Positions 35,463 through 43,857 of a stretch of DNA of 62,915 nucleotides are shown piece by piece (the first letter of the stretch is position 1; every line of letters starts with the position of its first letter). Source of the stretch: Actinomycetota bacterium. Lineage in GTDB: Bacteria > Actinomycetota > Actinomycetes > Nanopelagicales > Nanopelagicaceae. Position numbers and translations under genes: made by a program. The stretch spans positions 1 to 62,915 of the forward strand of contig RGHD01000003.1 of assembly GCA_010024385.1 (NCBI GenBank). The letters run 5' to 3'. The notes beneath the pieces were generated by a model. It was not told the origin of the DNA and made no database searches. It saw only the letters and a program-made list of their open reading frames with translations.

Positions 35463-37981
35463 TATGCAAGGATCCGTTCATTTGAAGGGTCAAATACTGA
35501 TGTGGCACCAACTTCGGCAATTGAACATGGATAGTGCTCACCAAGATATTCAACAAGGAACTTATTTCCAGCAACAGCTAACTCGGTTGGAAGGTAGGAC
35601 ATAAGGATGTGCTTACCTAACGAAGGTGCAGAACCCGCACTTGTTACATATGAACGACGTCCATGTGCATCTGTGATTGGCTTCTTATCCAATGTAAGGA
35701 TTGGTTCATTACCCATCATGTAGCGCTTCACACCAGTAGATGATGTGTGATCATCAACAAAGAGTGTGCATAGCATTGCAACAGGCTTTTCAGCGCGGTG
35801 CTTTAGATGAGCTTCTTTACCTATAAAATCTTGCTCTTTAAGTTTTGGCGTTTGCATTCCAGCTTCTACAACTGTGTACTCAGTTTCAAGTTCTGGTCCG
35901 TATGCCCGGTAGCACTTTTCTAAGCGACCAGTAGTTCCATACACACCAATTCCAACAGGGATTAATCCATGGTTTTTTCCAGCTTCCCAGAGTGCATCCC
36001 AAAGGGCTGGACCATCAGCCATAGGAACATAGAACTCCCAACCAAGATCGCCAACGTATGAAATACGAGATGCAAGAACTTTCACGCCCTTGATATCAAT
36101 TTCTCTACATGTGCTGAACTTAAATGACTCATGGCTCATATCTTCAGAAGTAACTTCTTGTACAATTTTTCTAGCGTTTGGACCCCACAAACCCAGGGTG
36201 GTGTAGTCAGAAGTAATGTCTTTGATCTTTGCAGAGCCATCAGCTGGCAATAGATCAGCGAACCATTTCTTATCTGCCATACCGTGTGCACCGCCAGTAA
36301 CGACGCGGAAGTGATCGGTATCAAGGCGCATGATTGTTAAGTCAGATTTAAATCCACCATTTGGTCCAAGTACAGGTGTGTAAACAACACGACCAATAGC
36401 AACATCCATCTGACGCAGGGCTGCCTTTTGCACAACAGCTAAAGCTGATGGACCGGTGATATCAAAGTATGCAAAGGCAGTTAAATCAACGATTCCTGCA
36501 GTTTCGCGCATTTGTAGGTGCTCTGCATTGATAATTGGTGACCACCAACGTGATTCCCATTCAGCAGCACGTGGCATAACTTTGTCGCCGAACTTTGCTA
36601 CTAAATCCTTATTGGATTCATACCAGAACGGGCGTTCCCATCCGGCAGTCTCATAGAAGACAGCGCCAAGGGCAGCTTCGCGCTCATAGTAAGGAGAAAG
36701 GCGAACCTTACGATTTGATTCATACTGCTCAAGTGGGTGAACGATTCCATATGTCTTGTTAAAGGATTCAGTCACACGAGATTTAATGTGCTTTTCTTCC
36801 TTGTGGTGCTCATGGAAGCGAGCAATGTTTGATGCGTGAAGATCAATATGTGAATCACCTAGAACCATCCATTCAGCTACAGACTTTGCAGTTCCTGGAC
36901 CTTCCTTAATCCAGACCGCAGCTACTGACCACAGATTCTTAACTTCTGGGGTTTCTCCAAGAATAGGCATTCCATCTGGAGTGTAGGAAAGAATTCCGTT
37001 ACATGCATATTTTTCTCGAACAGATTCATCGCCAACAATAGATGGCATTAGCTCGTAAGCATGCTCATCTTGGATGTCGAAATCTGCTTGAGTAAATGCA
37101 AACTCTGTTGGAGATAGTGCCGCAGTTGCATTCGAAGGAATGTCATCTGGTGTGTAGAGGATTGGACGGTGAGCATATGAGCCGATTTCTAATCCAGTTC
37201 CATGTTGGCGCTCATACATGAATACATCCATGTCACGAATGATTGGCCATTCAATATCACCTTTAGTGTCTTTAAAGAATGGAACCGGTCCAATATCTTT
37301 CATTTGGTGAACTGCAGGTGTTAGTGGAATGTGTGCTCCAGCCATTGCTGCAAGCTTGGGAGACCAGCATCCAGTTGCAATAACAACATACTCAGCTTCA
37401 ATTGTTCCTTGATCTGTAACAACTGCCTTAACAACTCCGTTTTCAACTTTAATGTCTTGAACTTCAACGTTTGCAAATGATTGAGCAGCGCCCATCTCTT
37501 GGGCTTTCTCGCGCATGATCGTTCCTGTGCGAAGTGAATCAACGACGCCCACAGTTGGCTGGTAATACCCGCCTAAAATGATGCTCTCATCGATGTAGGG
37601 CACTAATTGCTTCACTTCTGCAGGAGTAAGGATTCGACCACCATCGATTCCCCAAGACTTTGCAGATGTAATACGACGTGCCAGCTCTTGCATACGTTCT
37701 TCTGTGCGAGCAACTTCAATTCCGCCAGTTTCTGTGAAAGTTCCAAACTCTTTGTATTGGCGCATACTTTCTGCGGTAATTGCAGTCATCTCTTTTGAAT
37801 GATCCACAGGGAAGATAAAGTTAGATGCGTGGCCAGTTGATCCACCAGGGTTAGGAAGAGGTCCCTTATCTATCTGGACTATGTCTTTCCAACCCAGTTT
37901 TGCAAGGTGATAGACCATACCGTTGCCGACGATTCCAGCGCCGATAACAACGCACTTTGCCTTTGCAGGTAACTTACTCAT
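35462..37981 (-). CDS. Dimethylglycine/sarcosine dehydrogenase with GcvT-like folate domain
   Basis: An 839-residue fusion. The N-terminal half is a DAO-type FAD oxidoreductase (CVVIGAGIVGNGMVYHLAKLG; GGSTGHASNFIFPV, close to the GGSTSHAPG region of Arthrobacter dimethylglycine oxidase). The C-terminal half, from about residue 430, is a GcvT-like aminomethyl-folate domain (ETAGIVDLTAFAYFDITGPSA, LGWEFYVPMADGPALWDAL). It should demethylate dimethylglycine or sarcosine and catch the carbon as methylene-THF. The ETF genes right behind it suggest a dehydrogenase, not an oxygen-using oxidase. Dimethylglycine is the expected product of the mtgB reaction. Confidence 0.88.
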   Translation of the reverse strand: MSKLPAKAKCVVIGAGIVGNGMVYHLAKLGWKDIVQIDKGPLPNPGGSTGHASNFIFPVDHSKEMTAITAESMRQYKEFGTFTETGGIEVARTEERMQELARRITSAKSWGIDGGRILTPAEVKQLVPYIDESIILGGYYQPTVGVVDSLRTGTIMREKAQEMGAAQSFANVEVQDIKVENGVVKAVVTDQGTIEAEYVVIATGCWSPKLAAMAGAHIPLTPAVHQMKDIGPVPFFKDTKGDIEWPIIRDMDVFMYERQHGTGLEIGSYAHRPILYTPDDIPSNATAALSPTEFAFTQADFDIQDEHAYELMPSIVGDESVREKYACNGILSYTPDGMPILGETPEVKNLWSVAAVWIKEGPGTAKSVAEWMVLGDSHIDLHASNIARFHEHHKEEKHIKSRVTESFNKTYGIVHPLEQYESNRKVRLSPYYEREAALGAVFYETAGWERPFWYESNKDLVAKFGDKVMPRAAEWESRWWSPIINAEHLQMRETAGIVDLTAFAYFDITGPSALAVVQKAALRQMDVAIGRVVYTPVLGPNGGFKSDLTIMRLDTDHFRVVTGGAHGMADKKWFADLLPADGSAKIKDITSDYTTLGLWGPNARKIVQEVTSEDMSHESFKFSTCREIDIKGVKVLASRISYVGDLGWEFYVPMADGPALWDALWEAGKNHGLIPVGIGVYGTTGRLEKCYRAYGPELETEYTVVEAGMQTPKLKEQDFIGKEAHLKHRAEKPVAMLCTLFVDDHTSSTGVKRYMMGNEPILTLDKKPITDAHGRRSYVTSAGSAPSLGKHILMSYLPTELAVAGNKFLVEYLGEHYPCSIAEVGATSVFDPSNERILA

Positions 37982-38011
37982 AGCTTCATTTCCTTTTTCT
38001 GTTGGTGGTGG

Positions 38012-38674
38012 TTATAAAGACTTACGGATTTCTGATTCAAAACCTTCAACGTGCTCTTTCATTGCCTTTGAAGCTGCCTTTGGATCATTACTTGCGATTG
38101 CTTCTAATAAAGCACGGTGTTCGATAATTGCATCAGCTAAATGCTCAACACGATCAAGGGCCAAGAACCAGATGCGAAGGGCATGGGCGTAGTAGTTATC
38201 TAGAGCAGCAGTTAGAAATTCATTATGGGTGCATTGGTAAATGTGATGATGAATCCGCTGGTCTAACCCAATCAAAGTTGGCATATCCAAATCACCTTTG
38301 ATTGCGTTGATTTCCTTAATTAATGCCTTTGTTATCTCTTGATCGGCTGCAGTTGAACGTGTAGCAGCAAGTTCTGCAGCTTTAATCTCAAGGACTGCTC
38401 GGGTTTCAGAGAGCTGTGAAAGATTTGCAACATCAACACGGGAAACAAACATGCCACGACGTGGATAGACCTCAACAAGTTTTTCATTTGCTAGCGAGCG
38501 CAAAGCTTCACGAATGGGTGTGCGCCCCATCTTTAAGGTGCTCATCAAAGCGCTCTCGCTAATGAGTGATCCTGGTTCTAGTTCTAAAGTAATAATCATT
38601 GAGCGAATACGGCTATAGGCAGCCTCCGATAGAGAGGAACTCTCTCTGGAGAGAATATGGATAGCTTGGCTCAC
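38012..38674 (-). CDS. GntR-family regulator, FadR subfamily
   Basis: A 220-residue GntR protein. The winged helix is at residues 15-85 (MGRTPIREALRSLANEKLVEV), followed by an all-helical FCD effector domain with the metal-binding pattern GLDQRIHHHIYQCTHNEF and HRALLEAI...EHVEGFE. Such domains sense small carboxylates. It is the first gene of the dehydrogenase-ETF-fhs-fds operon, 30 bases ahead of it, and has a perfect palindrome just upstream of its start, so it probably controls itself and the operon. Confidence 0.9.
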   Translation of the reverse strand: MSQAIHILSRESSSLSEAAYSRIRSMIITLELEPGSLISESALMSTLKMGRTPIREALRSLANEKLVEVYPRRGMFVSRVDVANLSQLSETRAVLEIKAAELAATRSTAADQEITKALIKEINAIKGDLDMPTLIGLDQRIHHHIYQCTHNEFLTAALDNYYAHALRIWFLALDRVEHLADAIIEHRALLEAIASNDPKAASKAMKEHVEGFESEIRKSL

Positions 38675-38685
38675 AGCTGCGATGA

Positions 38686-38700
38686 TATATCAGTGATATA
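38686..38700. promoter_or_regulatory. Probable GntR operator
   Basis: TATATCA-G-TGATATA is a perfect 7-1-7 palindrome located 12 bases upstream of the GntR start codon, where it would overlap the promoter or transcript start. FadR-type regulators bind short palindromes of this kind at their own promoters. Prediction by eye. Confidence 0.6.
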
Positions 38701-38735
38701 CCAATGCAAAGGGGCGCGAGGGGTCGGATTTAGCT

Positions 38736-39464
38736 CTAGTAGTACTTGGTAAAGAGCCAGGCTGAGGCCCCGAAGCCAACACTGAGGATGAGCGCCCTAT
38801 AGAGAATGGCAGGCATTCTTGCGGCATAGCGCCCCCCATACGTTCCACCGATGCTGGCTCCAATGAGTAGGGCGATGACTGCTCCCCAATGGGCCAACCC
38901 ACTGAAGATATAGATGATGTTAGAGATCAGTGATGTCCAACCAACGATTAAATTCTTAGCTGTATTTAGAGACTTAGGGTCGCGCCTGATATCGCGGGCA
39001 AGGACAGCAATCACCATCACGCCTTGGCCAGGTCCGAAATAACCGCAATACAAACCGCTTCCCGCAATTCCTATCTTTTCAACTAGCTCATGGCGAGCTC
39101 CTCGATCAGGCTTGGGTTTGATTAAAAATGACAAACTTGCGAAGAGAAGAAGGAATGGAACCATTTTTTCAAATACACCAGGTGGCACGTTAAGCAATAA
39201 GAGTGCGCCGATGGTTGAGCCAATAATTGAGATGTAAATAAGTGTCTTATATTCCTGAAAGTAAGCACGCATCTGATCGCGCACAGCAATGAGTGCAAAG
39301 AAGTTTGCCGGTGTGACGCCAAGTGCATTTGAAATGGCCGCACTTACAGGCGACATTCCTGTTGCAAGCAAGACTGGGTAAGAGATAACTGATGCTCCCC
39401 CAGCCATTCCATTAATTCCACCGACAAGGATGCCGACTAGGAAGATAATGATGTACTCGAGCAT
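38736..39464 (-). CDS. TauE/SafE family membrane transporter
   Basis: From the ATG at 39464 this is a 242-residue protein with about eight membrane segments and the family signature GILVGGINGMAGGASVISYPVLL, then CGYFGPGQGVMVIAVLARD at the start of the second repeat. TauE/SafE proteins are thought to export sulfonates, sulfite or organic anions. It lies directly upstream of the GntR gene in the same direction. The frame continues to 39488, overlapping the divergent moaD start. The substrate here is unknown; an anion released in one-carbon metabolism is only a guess. Confidence 0.82.
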   Translation of the reverse strand: MLEYIIIFLVGILVGGINGMAGGASVISYPVLLATGMSPVSAAISNALGVTPANFFALIAVRDQMRAYFQEYKTLIYISIIGSTIGALLLLNVPPGVFEKMVPFLLLFASLSFLIKPKPDRGARHELVEKIGIAGSGLYCGYFGPGQGVMVIAVLARDIRRDPKSLNTAKNLIVGWTSLISNIIYIFSGLAHWGAVIALLIGASIGGTYGGRYAARMPAILYRALILSVGFGASAWLFTKYY

Positions 39465-39474
39465 TGGGTAACCA

Positions 39475-39480
39475 TACAAT
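39475..39480 (+). promoter_or_regulatory. -10 box of a leaderless moaD transcript
   Basis: TACAAT is followed by exactly six bases and then the moaD ATG at 39487. That spacing puts transcription start at the A of the ATG, a leaderless arrangement common in Actinobacteria. No ribosome site is seen. Confidence 0.5.
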
Positions 39481-39486
39481 GCGCGC

Positions 39487-39732
39487 ATGGCTATGGATAT
39501 AGAGATTCGCTACTTTGCGGCTGCGCGAGCCGCGGCTGGAGTAAGCAGTGAGCGCGTGAATCCGGCATCGCTCTCAACCATCCTCACTCAAGTCACTGCC
39601 AATAATCCAGCACTGGCTCGCGTTATTGAGCAATGCTCATTTCTAGTTGATTCAGTCGCGGTCAATGACATGGATATGCCCATCAAGGCCGGCAGTTTTA
39701 TTGATGTCCTGCCACGTTTTGCAGGTGGCTAA
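39487..39732 (+). CDS. moaD: Molybdopterin synthase small subunit MoaD
   Basis: An 81-residue ubiquitin-like protein starting MAMDIEIRYFAAARAAAG and ending in the functional di-glycine (PRFAGG), which is thiocarboxylated to give the sulfur of molybdopterin. It works with MoaE (40727-41149). It is transcribed opposite to the rest of the Moco genes, and its last four bases overlap the end of moaA. Confidence 0.88.
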   Translation: MAMDIEIRYFAAARAAAGVSSERVNPASLSTILTQVTANNPALARVIEQCSFLVDSVAVNDMDMPIKAGSFIDVLPRFAGG

Positions 39733-40730
39733 CCACCAATTGCAGACATTGGTCTAAGTGGTGCAATAAAAGAGGGATCGTTAATGCCGTGGCCAGGTAG
39801 CTTGCTAATTACGGTTTTTTGGAAGCGGGCCGCTATTTCCACTCGCTTTGCTGCTTCATCCTTGTTCTCATCTCGCAGTACTTTTCTTACATCAACTTCT
39901 TCATTTGAAAACAAGCATGAGCGCAGCTGGCCATCAGATGTTAAGCGCAAGCGATCACAAGCCCCACAAAAAGGCCTTGTCACACTGCCAATAATTCCAA
40001 CTGTTGCCTGCGTTCCATTGATATAAAACTCTTCAGCAGGTGCTGAACCCCGACCATCCACTGGAGTTAATTCGTAGTGCGTGGATAGATCTGCAAAAAT
40101 CTCATCGGCAGTGACCATTGTTGCTCTGTCCCAAATCCCACCTGCATCTAATGGCATTTGTTCAATAAAACGTAATGAATATTCATTCTCAAGTGCCCAA
40201 GCTAAAAGTGCTGGCGCTTCATCATCATTTATCCCTTGAAGCAAAACAGTATTTACTTTAATAGGAAAAAGGCCTGCAGCTTTGGCTGCTTGTAATCCTT
40301 CGATGACATCAGCAAAGCGATCTCTATAAGTCAGTTTTTTGAAACGCTCACGGCTTAATGTATCTAAACTGATATTAATTCGATTTAATCCAGCTTTTGC
40401 CAATGGGAACGCTAATTCTTTTAGTTTTAATCCATTGGTAGTCAAAGTTAAACGTGGAGCATTGGCAAGACCTGCTATGCGATCAACTATTTCAACAATA
40501 TCTGGTCGAAGCAAAGGTTCACCGCCAGTTAGGCGCACCTCATTAATGCCCTGCTCAACTGCTACTTCAATAACTGTGAGAAGTTCATTAGTTGTCAGCA
40601 AATCATCGTTAGGAATCCATTCGGCAAAATCATTGGGCATGCAATAGGTGCAGCGAAGTGAACAACGATCAGTCAATGAAACGCGAAGATTGCGGTGTTC
40701 GCGGCCATAGGTATCAATGAGCTTGCTCAT
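39729..40730 (-). CDS. moaA: GTP 3',8-cyclase MoaA
   Basis: A 333-residue radical-SAM enzyme. The N-terminal cluster is LTDRCSLRCTYCMPND, the C-terminal cluster RPFCGACDRLRLTSDGQLRSCLF, and the chain ends in the conserved Gly-Gly. It starts molybdenum-cofactor synthesis by converting GTP to 3',8-cyclo-GTP. It overlaps moaE by four bases and ends the minus-strand Moco operon. Confidence 0.95.
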   Translation of the reverse strand: MSKLIDTYGREHRNLRVSLTDRCSLRCTYCMPNDFAEWIPNDDLLTTNELLTVIEVAVEQGINEVRLTGGEPLLRPDIVEIVDRIAGLANAPRLTLTTNGLKLKELAFPLAKAGLNRINISLDTLSRERFKKLTYRDRFADVIEGLQAAKAAGLFPIKVNTVLLQGINDDEAPALLAWALENEYSLRFIEQMPLDAGGIWDRATMVTADEIFADLSTHYELTPVDGRGSAPAEEFYINGTQATVGIIGSVTRPFCGACDRLRLTSDGQLRSCLFSNEEVDVRKVLRDENKDEAAKRVEIAARFQKTVISKLPGHGINDPSFIAPLRPMSAIGG

Positions 40731-41149
40731 GCGCAGTTAACCCATTCATCAGTGCCATCAGTGAACTTTTGATGCTTCCAAATTGGCAGCTTTGCCTTGA
40801 CTTCATCAACTATTGCAGAACAGGCATCAAATGCTGCTTGACGATGGGCAGCAGATACTGCCACCGCAAATGCGGTCTCACCGATTGCAATATCGCCAAA
40901 GCGATGAGCCACAGCTACTTTTTCAATCACATAGTTACCGATAACAGACTGTGTAATCAGTTTGATTTGCTCTGGAGCACTTGGATGAATCTCATAAAGC
41001 AGTGCGGCAACTTCTTTGCCACCATCATGGTCTCGAACGTCTCCGCAAAATGTGACAACAGCGCCGCTGTGTGGATTAGCAACGAGTTTAGATAGTTCCT
41101 GAATATGAATTGGTTCATCAGTGACAACTGCATAAACAAGCTCTGGCAT
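40727..41149 (-). CDS. moaE: Molybdopterin synthase large subunit MoaE
   Basis: A 140-residue MoaE. Recognisable segments are GAVVTFCGDVRDHDGGKEV, VAVAHRFGDIAIGETAFAVA, SAAHRQAAFDA and the end block KAKLPIWKHQKF. It binds MoaD and inserts two sulfurs into cPMP. Its start overlaps the mog stop (TAATG), and its stop overlaps the moaA start. Confidence 0.94.
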   Translation of the reverse strand: MPELVYAVVTDEPIHIQELSKLVANPHSGAVVTFCGDVRDHDGGKEVAALLYEIHPSAPEQIKLITQSVIGNYVIEKVAVAHRFGDIAIGETAFAVAVSAAHRQAAFDACSAIVDEVKAKLPIWKHQKFTDGTDEWVNCA

Positions 41150-41622
41150 TAGTGATCCTTGCCATCGAGTTGATCAAGAATGTGTCCTGCTAAACGTTCG
41201 ATTATTACTAAGCCATCTTTAACTGCGCCTTGAGAGCCAGGCAGATTAATAATCAGGGATGTTGCATGTGTTCCAACCAATCCTCTTGTTAGATCAGAAG
41301 TTGGAACTTTATCTCGTGAATAGGTGCGTAGAGCTTCAGAAAAACCTGGAATGAGTTTTTCAATAAATGGCGCGGTGGCTTCAGGTGTTATGTCCGTTGG
41401 AGAAATACCTGTGCCACCTGTTGTAACAATAAGACGAATTTTCTTAGCTAAAGCCAAAGTAAGTTGTTCTGAGATTAAATCAATCGAATCTTCAACAACA
41501 TGCGGTCCTGAGACTTCATAACCAAGAGCGGTGAGACCTTTAGCAAGTGACTCGCCACTTAGGTCTGCATACTCCCCGCGAGATGCACGATTACTTGCTG
41601 TGATAACAACTGCGGTGCGCAT
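41149..41622 (-). CDS. mog: Molybdopterin adenylyltransferase (Mog/MoaB family)
   Basis: The ATG at 41622, two bases after the moaC stop, gives 157 residues beginning MRTAVVITASNRASRG. The pterin-binding loop VTTGGTGISPTDITPEA and the later NLPGSQGAVKDG are diagnostic. It adenylylates molybdopterin before MoeA inserts molybdate. A TTG at 41640 would add six residues and overlap moaC. Confidence 0.88.
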   Translation of the reverse strand: MRTAVVITASNRASRGEYADLSGESLAKGLTALGYEVSGPHVVEDSIDLISEQLTLALAKKIRLIVTTGGTGISPTDITPEATAPFIEKLIPGFSEALRTYSRDKVPTSDLTRGLVGTHATSLIINLPGSQGAVKDGLVIIERLAGHILDQLDGKDH

Positions 41623-41624
41623 AC

Positions 41625-42098
41625 TCACTTGCGCTTCCAATCGCCATTCTTTCCACCAGATTTTGAATCAACATGTATGGCGCTAATTTCTGCAGCTGGA
41701 TCAAGGGCTTTAATCATGTCAATAATCGTTAAGCTTGCAACGCTGACGGCGGTTAATGCCTCCATCTCAACGCCAGTGCGATCAGAAGTAATGACATGGG
41801 ACTTGATTTCAACACCTGTATCAGTGATTGCTAAATCTATTGAAATCTTATTGATTGCAATGGGATGACATAGGGGAATAAGCTCACTTGTCTTCTTAGC
41901 GGCCATGATTCCGGCAATTCGAGCGGTAGATAAAACATCACCTTTTGGTGTTGTGCCATCACGAAGCAGTGCCACAACTTCACTTGAAAGTTTCACCTTT
42001 CCTGATGCCACGGCTTCGCGCACAGTTACATCACGCCCAGTCACATCAACCATGTTGGCTTCACCTGAACTATTTAGGTGGGTTAATCCATCGCTCAT
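41625..42098 (-). CDS. moaC: Cyclic pyranopterin monophosphate synthase MoaC
   Basis: A 157-residue MoaC: GEANMVDVTGRDVTVREAVA at the start, LIPLCHPIAINKISID, DRTGVEMEALTAVSVA and IHVDSKSGGKNGDWKRK at the end. It completes the rearrangement begun by MoaA. The ATG sits in a four-base overlap with the moeA stop. Confidence 0.94.
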   Translation of the reverse strand: MSDGLTHLNSSGEANMVDVTGRDVTVREAVASGKVKLSSEVVALLRDGTTPKGDVLSTARIAGIMAAKKTSELIPLCHPIAINKISIDLAITDTGVEIKSHVITSDRTGVEMEALTAVSVASLTIIDMIKALDPAAEISAIHVDSKSGGKNGDWKRK

Positions 42099-43258
42099 GC
42101 CGGTAAGTCTAACCAGCGCACTTGCTCACCAACACCGGTCAAAGCCTTTGTAACAATGGCAAAACCATCAGAGTGCGCTAAGCCACGCAGCATCGCTGAG
42201 CCTAAATACGGCGCAACATGGAACTGACCATCAATGAGATTGCCAATAATTAAGCGGGTGAAATCTTGTGGTGCGCTTAATTCACTCGCCGTTATAACTT
42301 TTGCTAACTTCTTATGTGTCTGACCTAGCTGAGAAGCAATAACTGGTTGGCCAAGAGATACAAGTGCAACGATTGCAGATTGTGGATTCCCAGGTAGACC
42401 AAGAATGGCTACATCACCCTTACGTGCTAACAACATGGGGTGTCCTGGTCGCACTTTCACAGTGTCAACCAAAATGTCAGCGCCTACTGCTTCCAGTGCA
42501 CTGTGTAGATAATCGCGTGGACCTTGGGCTGTGCCACCTGTTGTGATGACAATGTCTGCCTTATCACAGGCATCTTTTAGGGCAGAGACAACCAGATCCA
42601 ATTGATCTGAGATGTATTGGGTAGTAATTATTTGTGCGCCCATAGCCTTTAACCAACCAGGTAGTTGTGGTCCAAGTGCATCACGCACCAAGCCATCGCG
42701 CGGAACACCATTAAGTTGAATTTCATCACCGAGTAAAACAAGTGCAACTTTAGGTTGTGTGACAACATCTATTTCATCAAAGCCCGCTGCAGCCAGTAAA
42801 CCAATCATCGCTGGGTTTAAAACGCTTCCTTTGCTGACAATAATATCTCCGGCTTTGCATTCATGAGCTGGTGGTCGAATTTCTTGATCTTTAACTACTG
42901 CCCCGCTTAACTCGGCTCCATCCACCTTTGCTGATTCCCAACGAATGATTCCAAACGTTCCCTCTGGAATCACCGCACCTGTTGCAATTCCAACTGCTGC
43001 ACCTGATTCAAGTACACCTTTCATCGGCAATCCAGCCTTTACCTCACCCACTATTTTCCAAGGACCAGGGCCACTGACTGCATATCCATCCATTGCAGAA
43101 GTTGCATAGGTAGGAAGATCAACGAGTGATTTTGCATCTACTGCCAAAGTTCTATTCAAACACTGCGCAACTGGCAAGGATTCAGATTTCAACTGCTTGA
43201 ATGTGGACTGAGCTATCGCACGTGCATCATCCCAACTTCCTTCAATAAGTGGGCTCAT
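42095..43258 (-). CDS. moeA: Molybdopterin molybdotransferase MoeA
   Basis: A 387-residue MoeA with TYATSAMDGYAVSGPGPW in domain I, the MoCF-like loop VITTGGTAQGPRDYL and the following PGHPMLLARKGDVAILGLPG, and a C-terminal domain IV. It inserts molybdenum into adenylated molybdopterin. It overlaps mobA by four bases and moaC by four. Confidence 0.93.
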   Translation of the reverse strand: MSPLIEGSWDDARAIAQSTFKQLKSESLPVAQCLNRTLAVDAKSLVDLPTYATSAMDGYAVSGPGPWKIVGEVKAGLPMKGVLESGAAVGIATGAVIPEGTFGIIRWESAKVDGAELSGAVVKDQEIRPPAHECKAGDIIVSKGSVLNPAMIGLLAAAGFDEIDVVTQPKVALVLLGDEIQLNGVPRDGLVRDALGPQLPGWLKAMGAQIITTQYISDQLDLVVSALKDACDKADIVITTGGTAQGPRDYLHSALEAVGADILVDTVKVRPGHPMLLARKGDVAILGLPGNPQSAIVALVSLGQPVIASQLGQTHKKLAKVITASELSAPQDFTRLIIGNLIDGQFHVAPYLGSAMLRGLAHSDGFAIVTKALTGVGEQVRWLDLPA

Positions 43259-43839
43259 ATCTTTGCCAGATATTCCATAGCAACCATAAGGTCATGCGGC
43301 GTATCAATATCAATCATGGCCTTTTCAATCTCTGGACTCATTTGAACTTCATGGATTTTTAGATGTGAAATTAAAGTGCGCATCGATGCTCCATGGGGAT
43401 TGCCAATTGTAGAGAGTGCATTCTCTAACGCTTCACGCCGATAAAGCGCCGCAAGCGGTTGTTTAAAGCCTTTTGAATCAACAAACATAATCGCATCATC
43501 GTGTGATGTGATTGCACTTAGAAGATGAATCATATGAGCGCCTGCAAATGGCATATCGGTAGCTAGAACTCCAACAATCTCACTTTCGCAAAGTTGTAAC
43601 GCTGCTGCAATACCTGCTACTGGTCCACCGCCTGCGGGGCTTTCTTGAACACAGCGATAGGAAGCTAGCGTGAACAATGGATCTGCTCCCACAATAATGA
43701 TTTCAAATTCTTTGGGAATGCCCGCAAGAATGTGATGAATTAACTGTTGATGGCCCAAAATGGCTTGGGATTTATCTGCGCCAAAGCGAGAACTGGTGCC
43801 GCCACTTAAGACGATGATGCTTCCGGCCCTGCTTTCCAT
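43255..43839 (-). CDS. mobA: Molybdenum cofactor guanylyltransferase MobA-like
   Basis: A 194-residue nucleotidyltransferase with LSGGTSSRFGADKSQAILG (GTP loop) and GVLATDMPFAGAHMI (metal Asp). MobA makes the bis-MGD form of the cofactor that DMSO-reductase-family enzymes such as FdsA need. As the first gene of the Moco operon it also marks the promoter end; the divergent metallophosphoesterase gene starts 18 bases away. Confidence 0.87.
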   Translation of the reverse strand: MESRAGSIIVLSGGTSSRFGADKSQAILGHQQLIHHILAGIPKEFEIIIVGADPLFTLASYRCVQESPAGGGPVAGIAAALQLCESEIVGVLATDMPFAGAHMIHLLSAITSHDDAIMFVDSKGFKQPLAALYRREALENALSTIGNPHGASMRTLISHLKIHEVQMSPEIEKAMIDIDTPHDLMVAMEYLAKI

Positions 43840-43844
43840 TTGAC

Positions 43845-43850
43845 TAGGAT
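43845..43850 (+). promoter_or_regulatory. -10 box of a leaderless metallophosphoesterase transcript
   Basis: TAGGAT lies seven bases before the ATG at 43858, the spacing expected for a transcript that begins at the start codon. No ribosome site precedes the ATG. Confidence 0.4.
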
Positions 43851-43857
43851 ACTGACT

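Noticed and set aside
9235-43839. Island as a prophage or recent mobile element
   Set aside because: No integrase, transposase, phage gene or inverted terminal repeat was seen, and codon use looks like that of the neighbours by eye.
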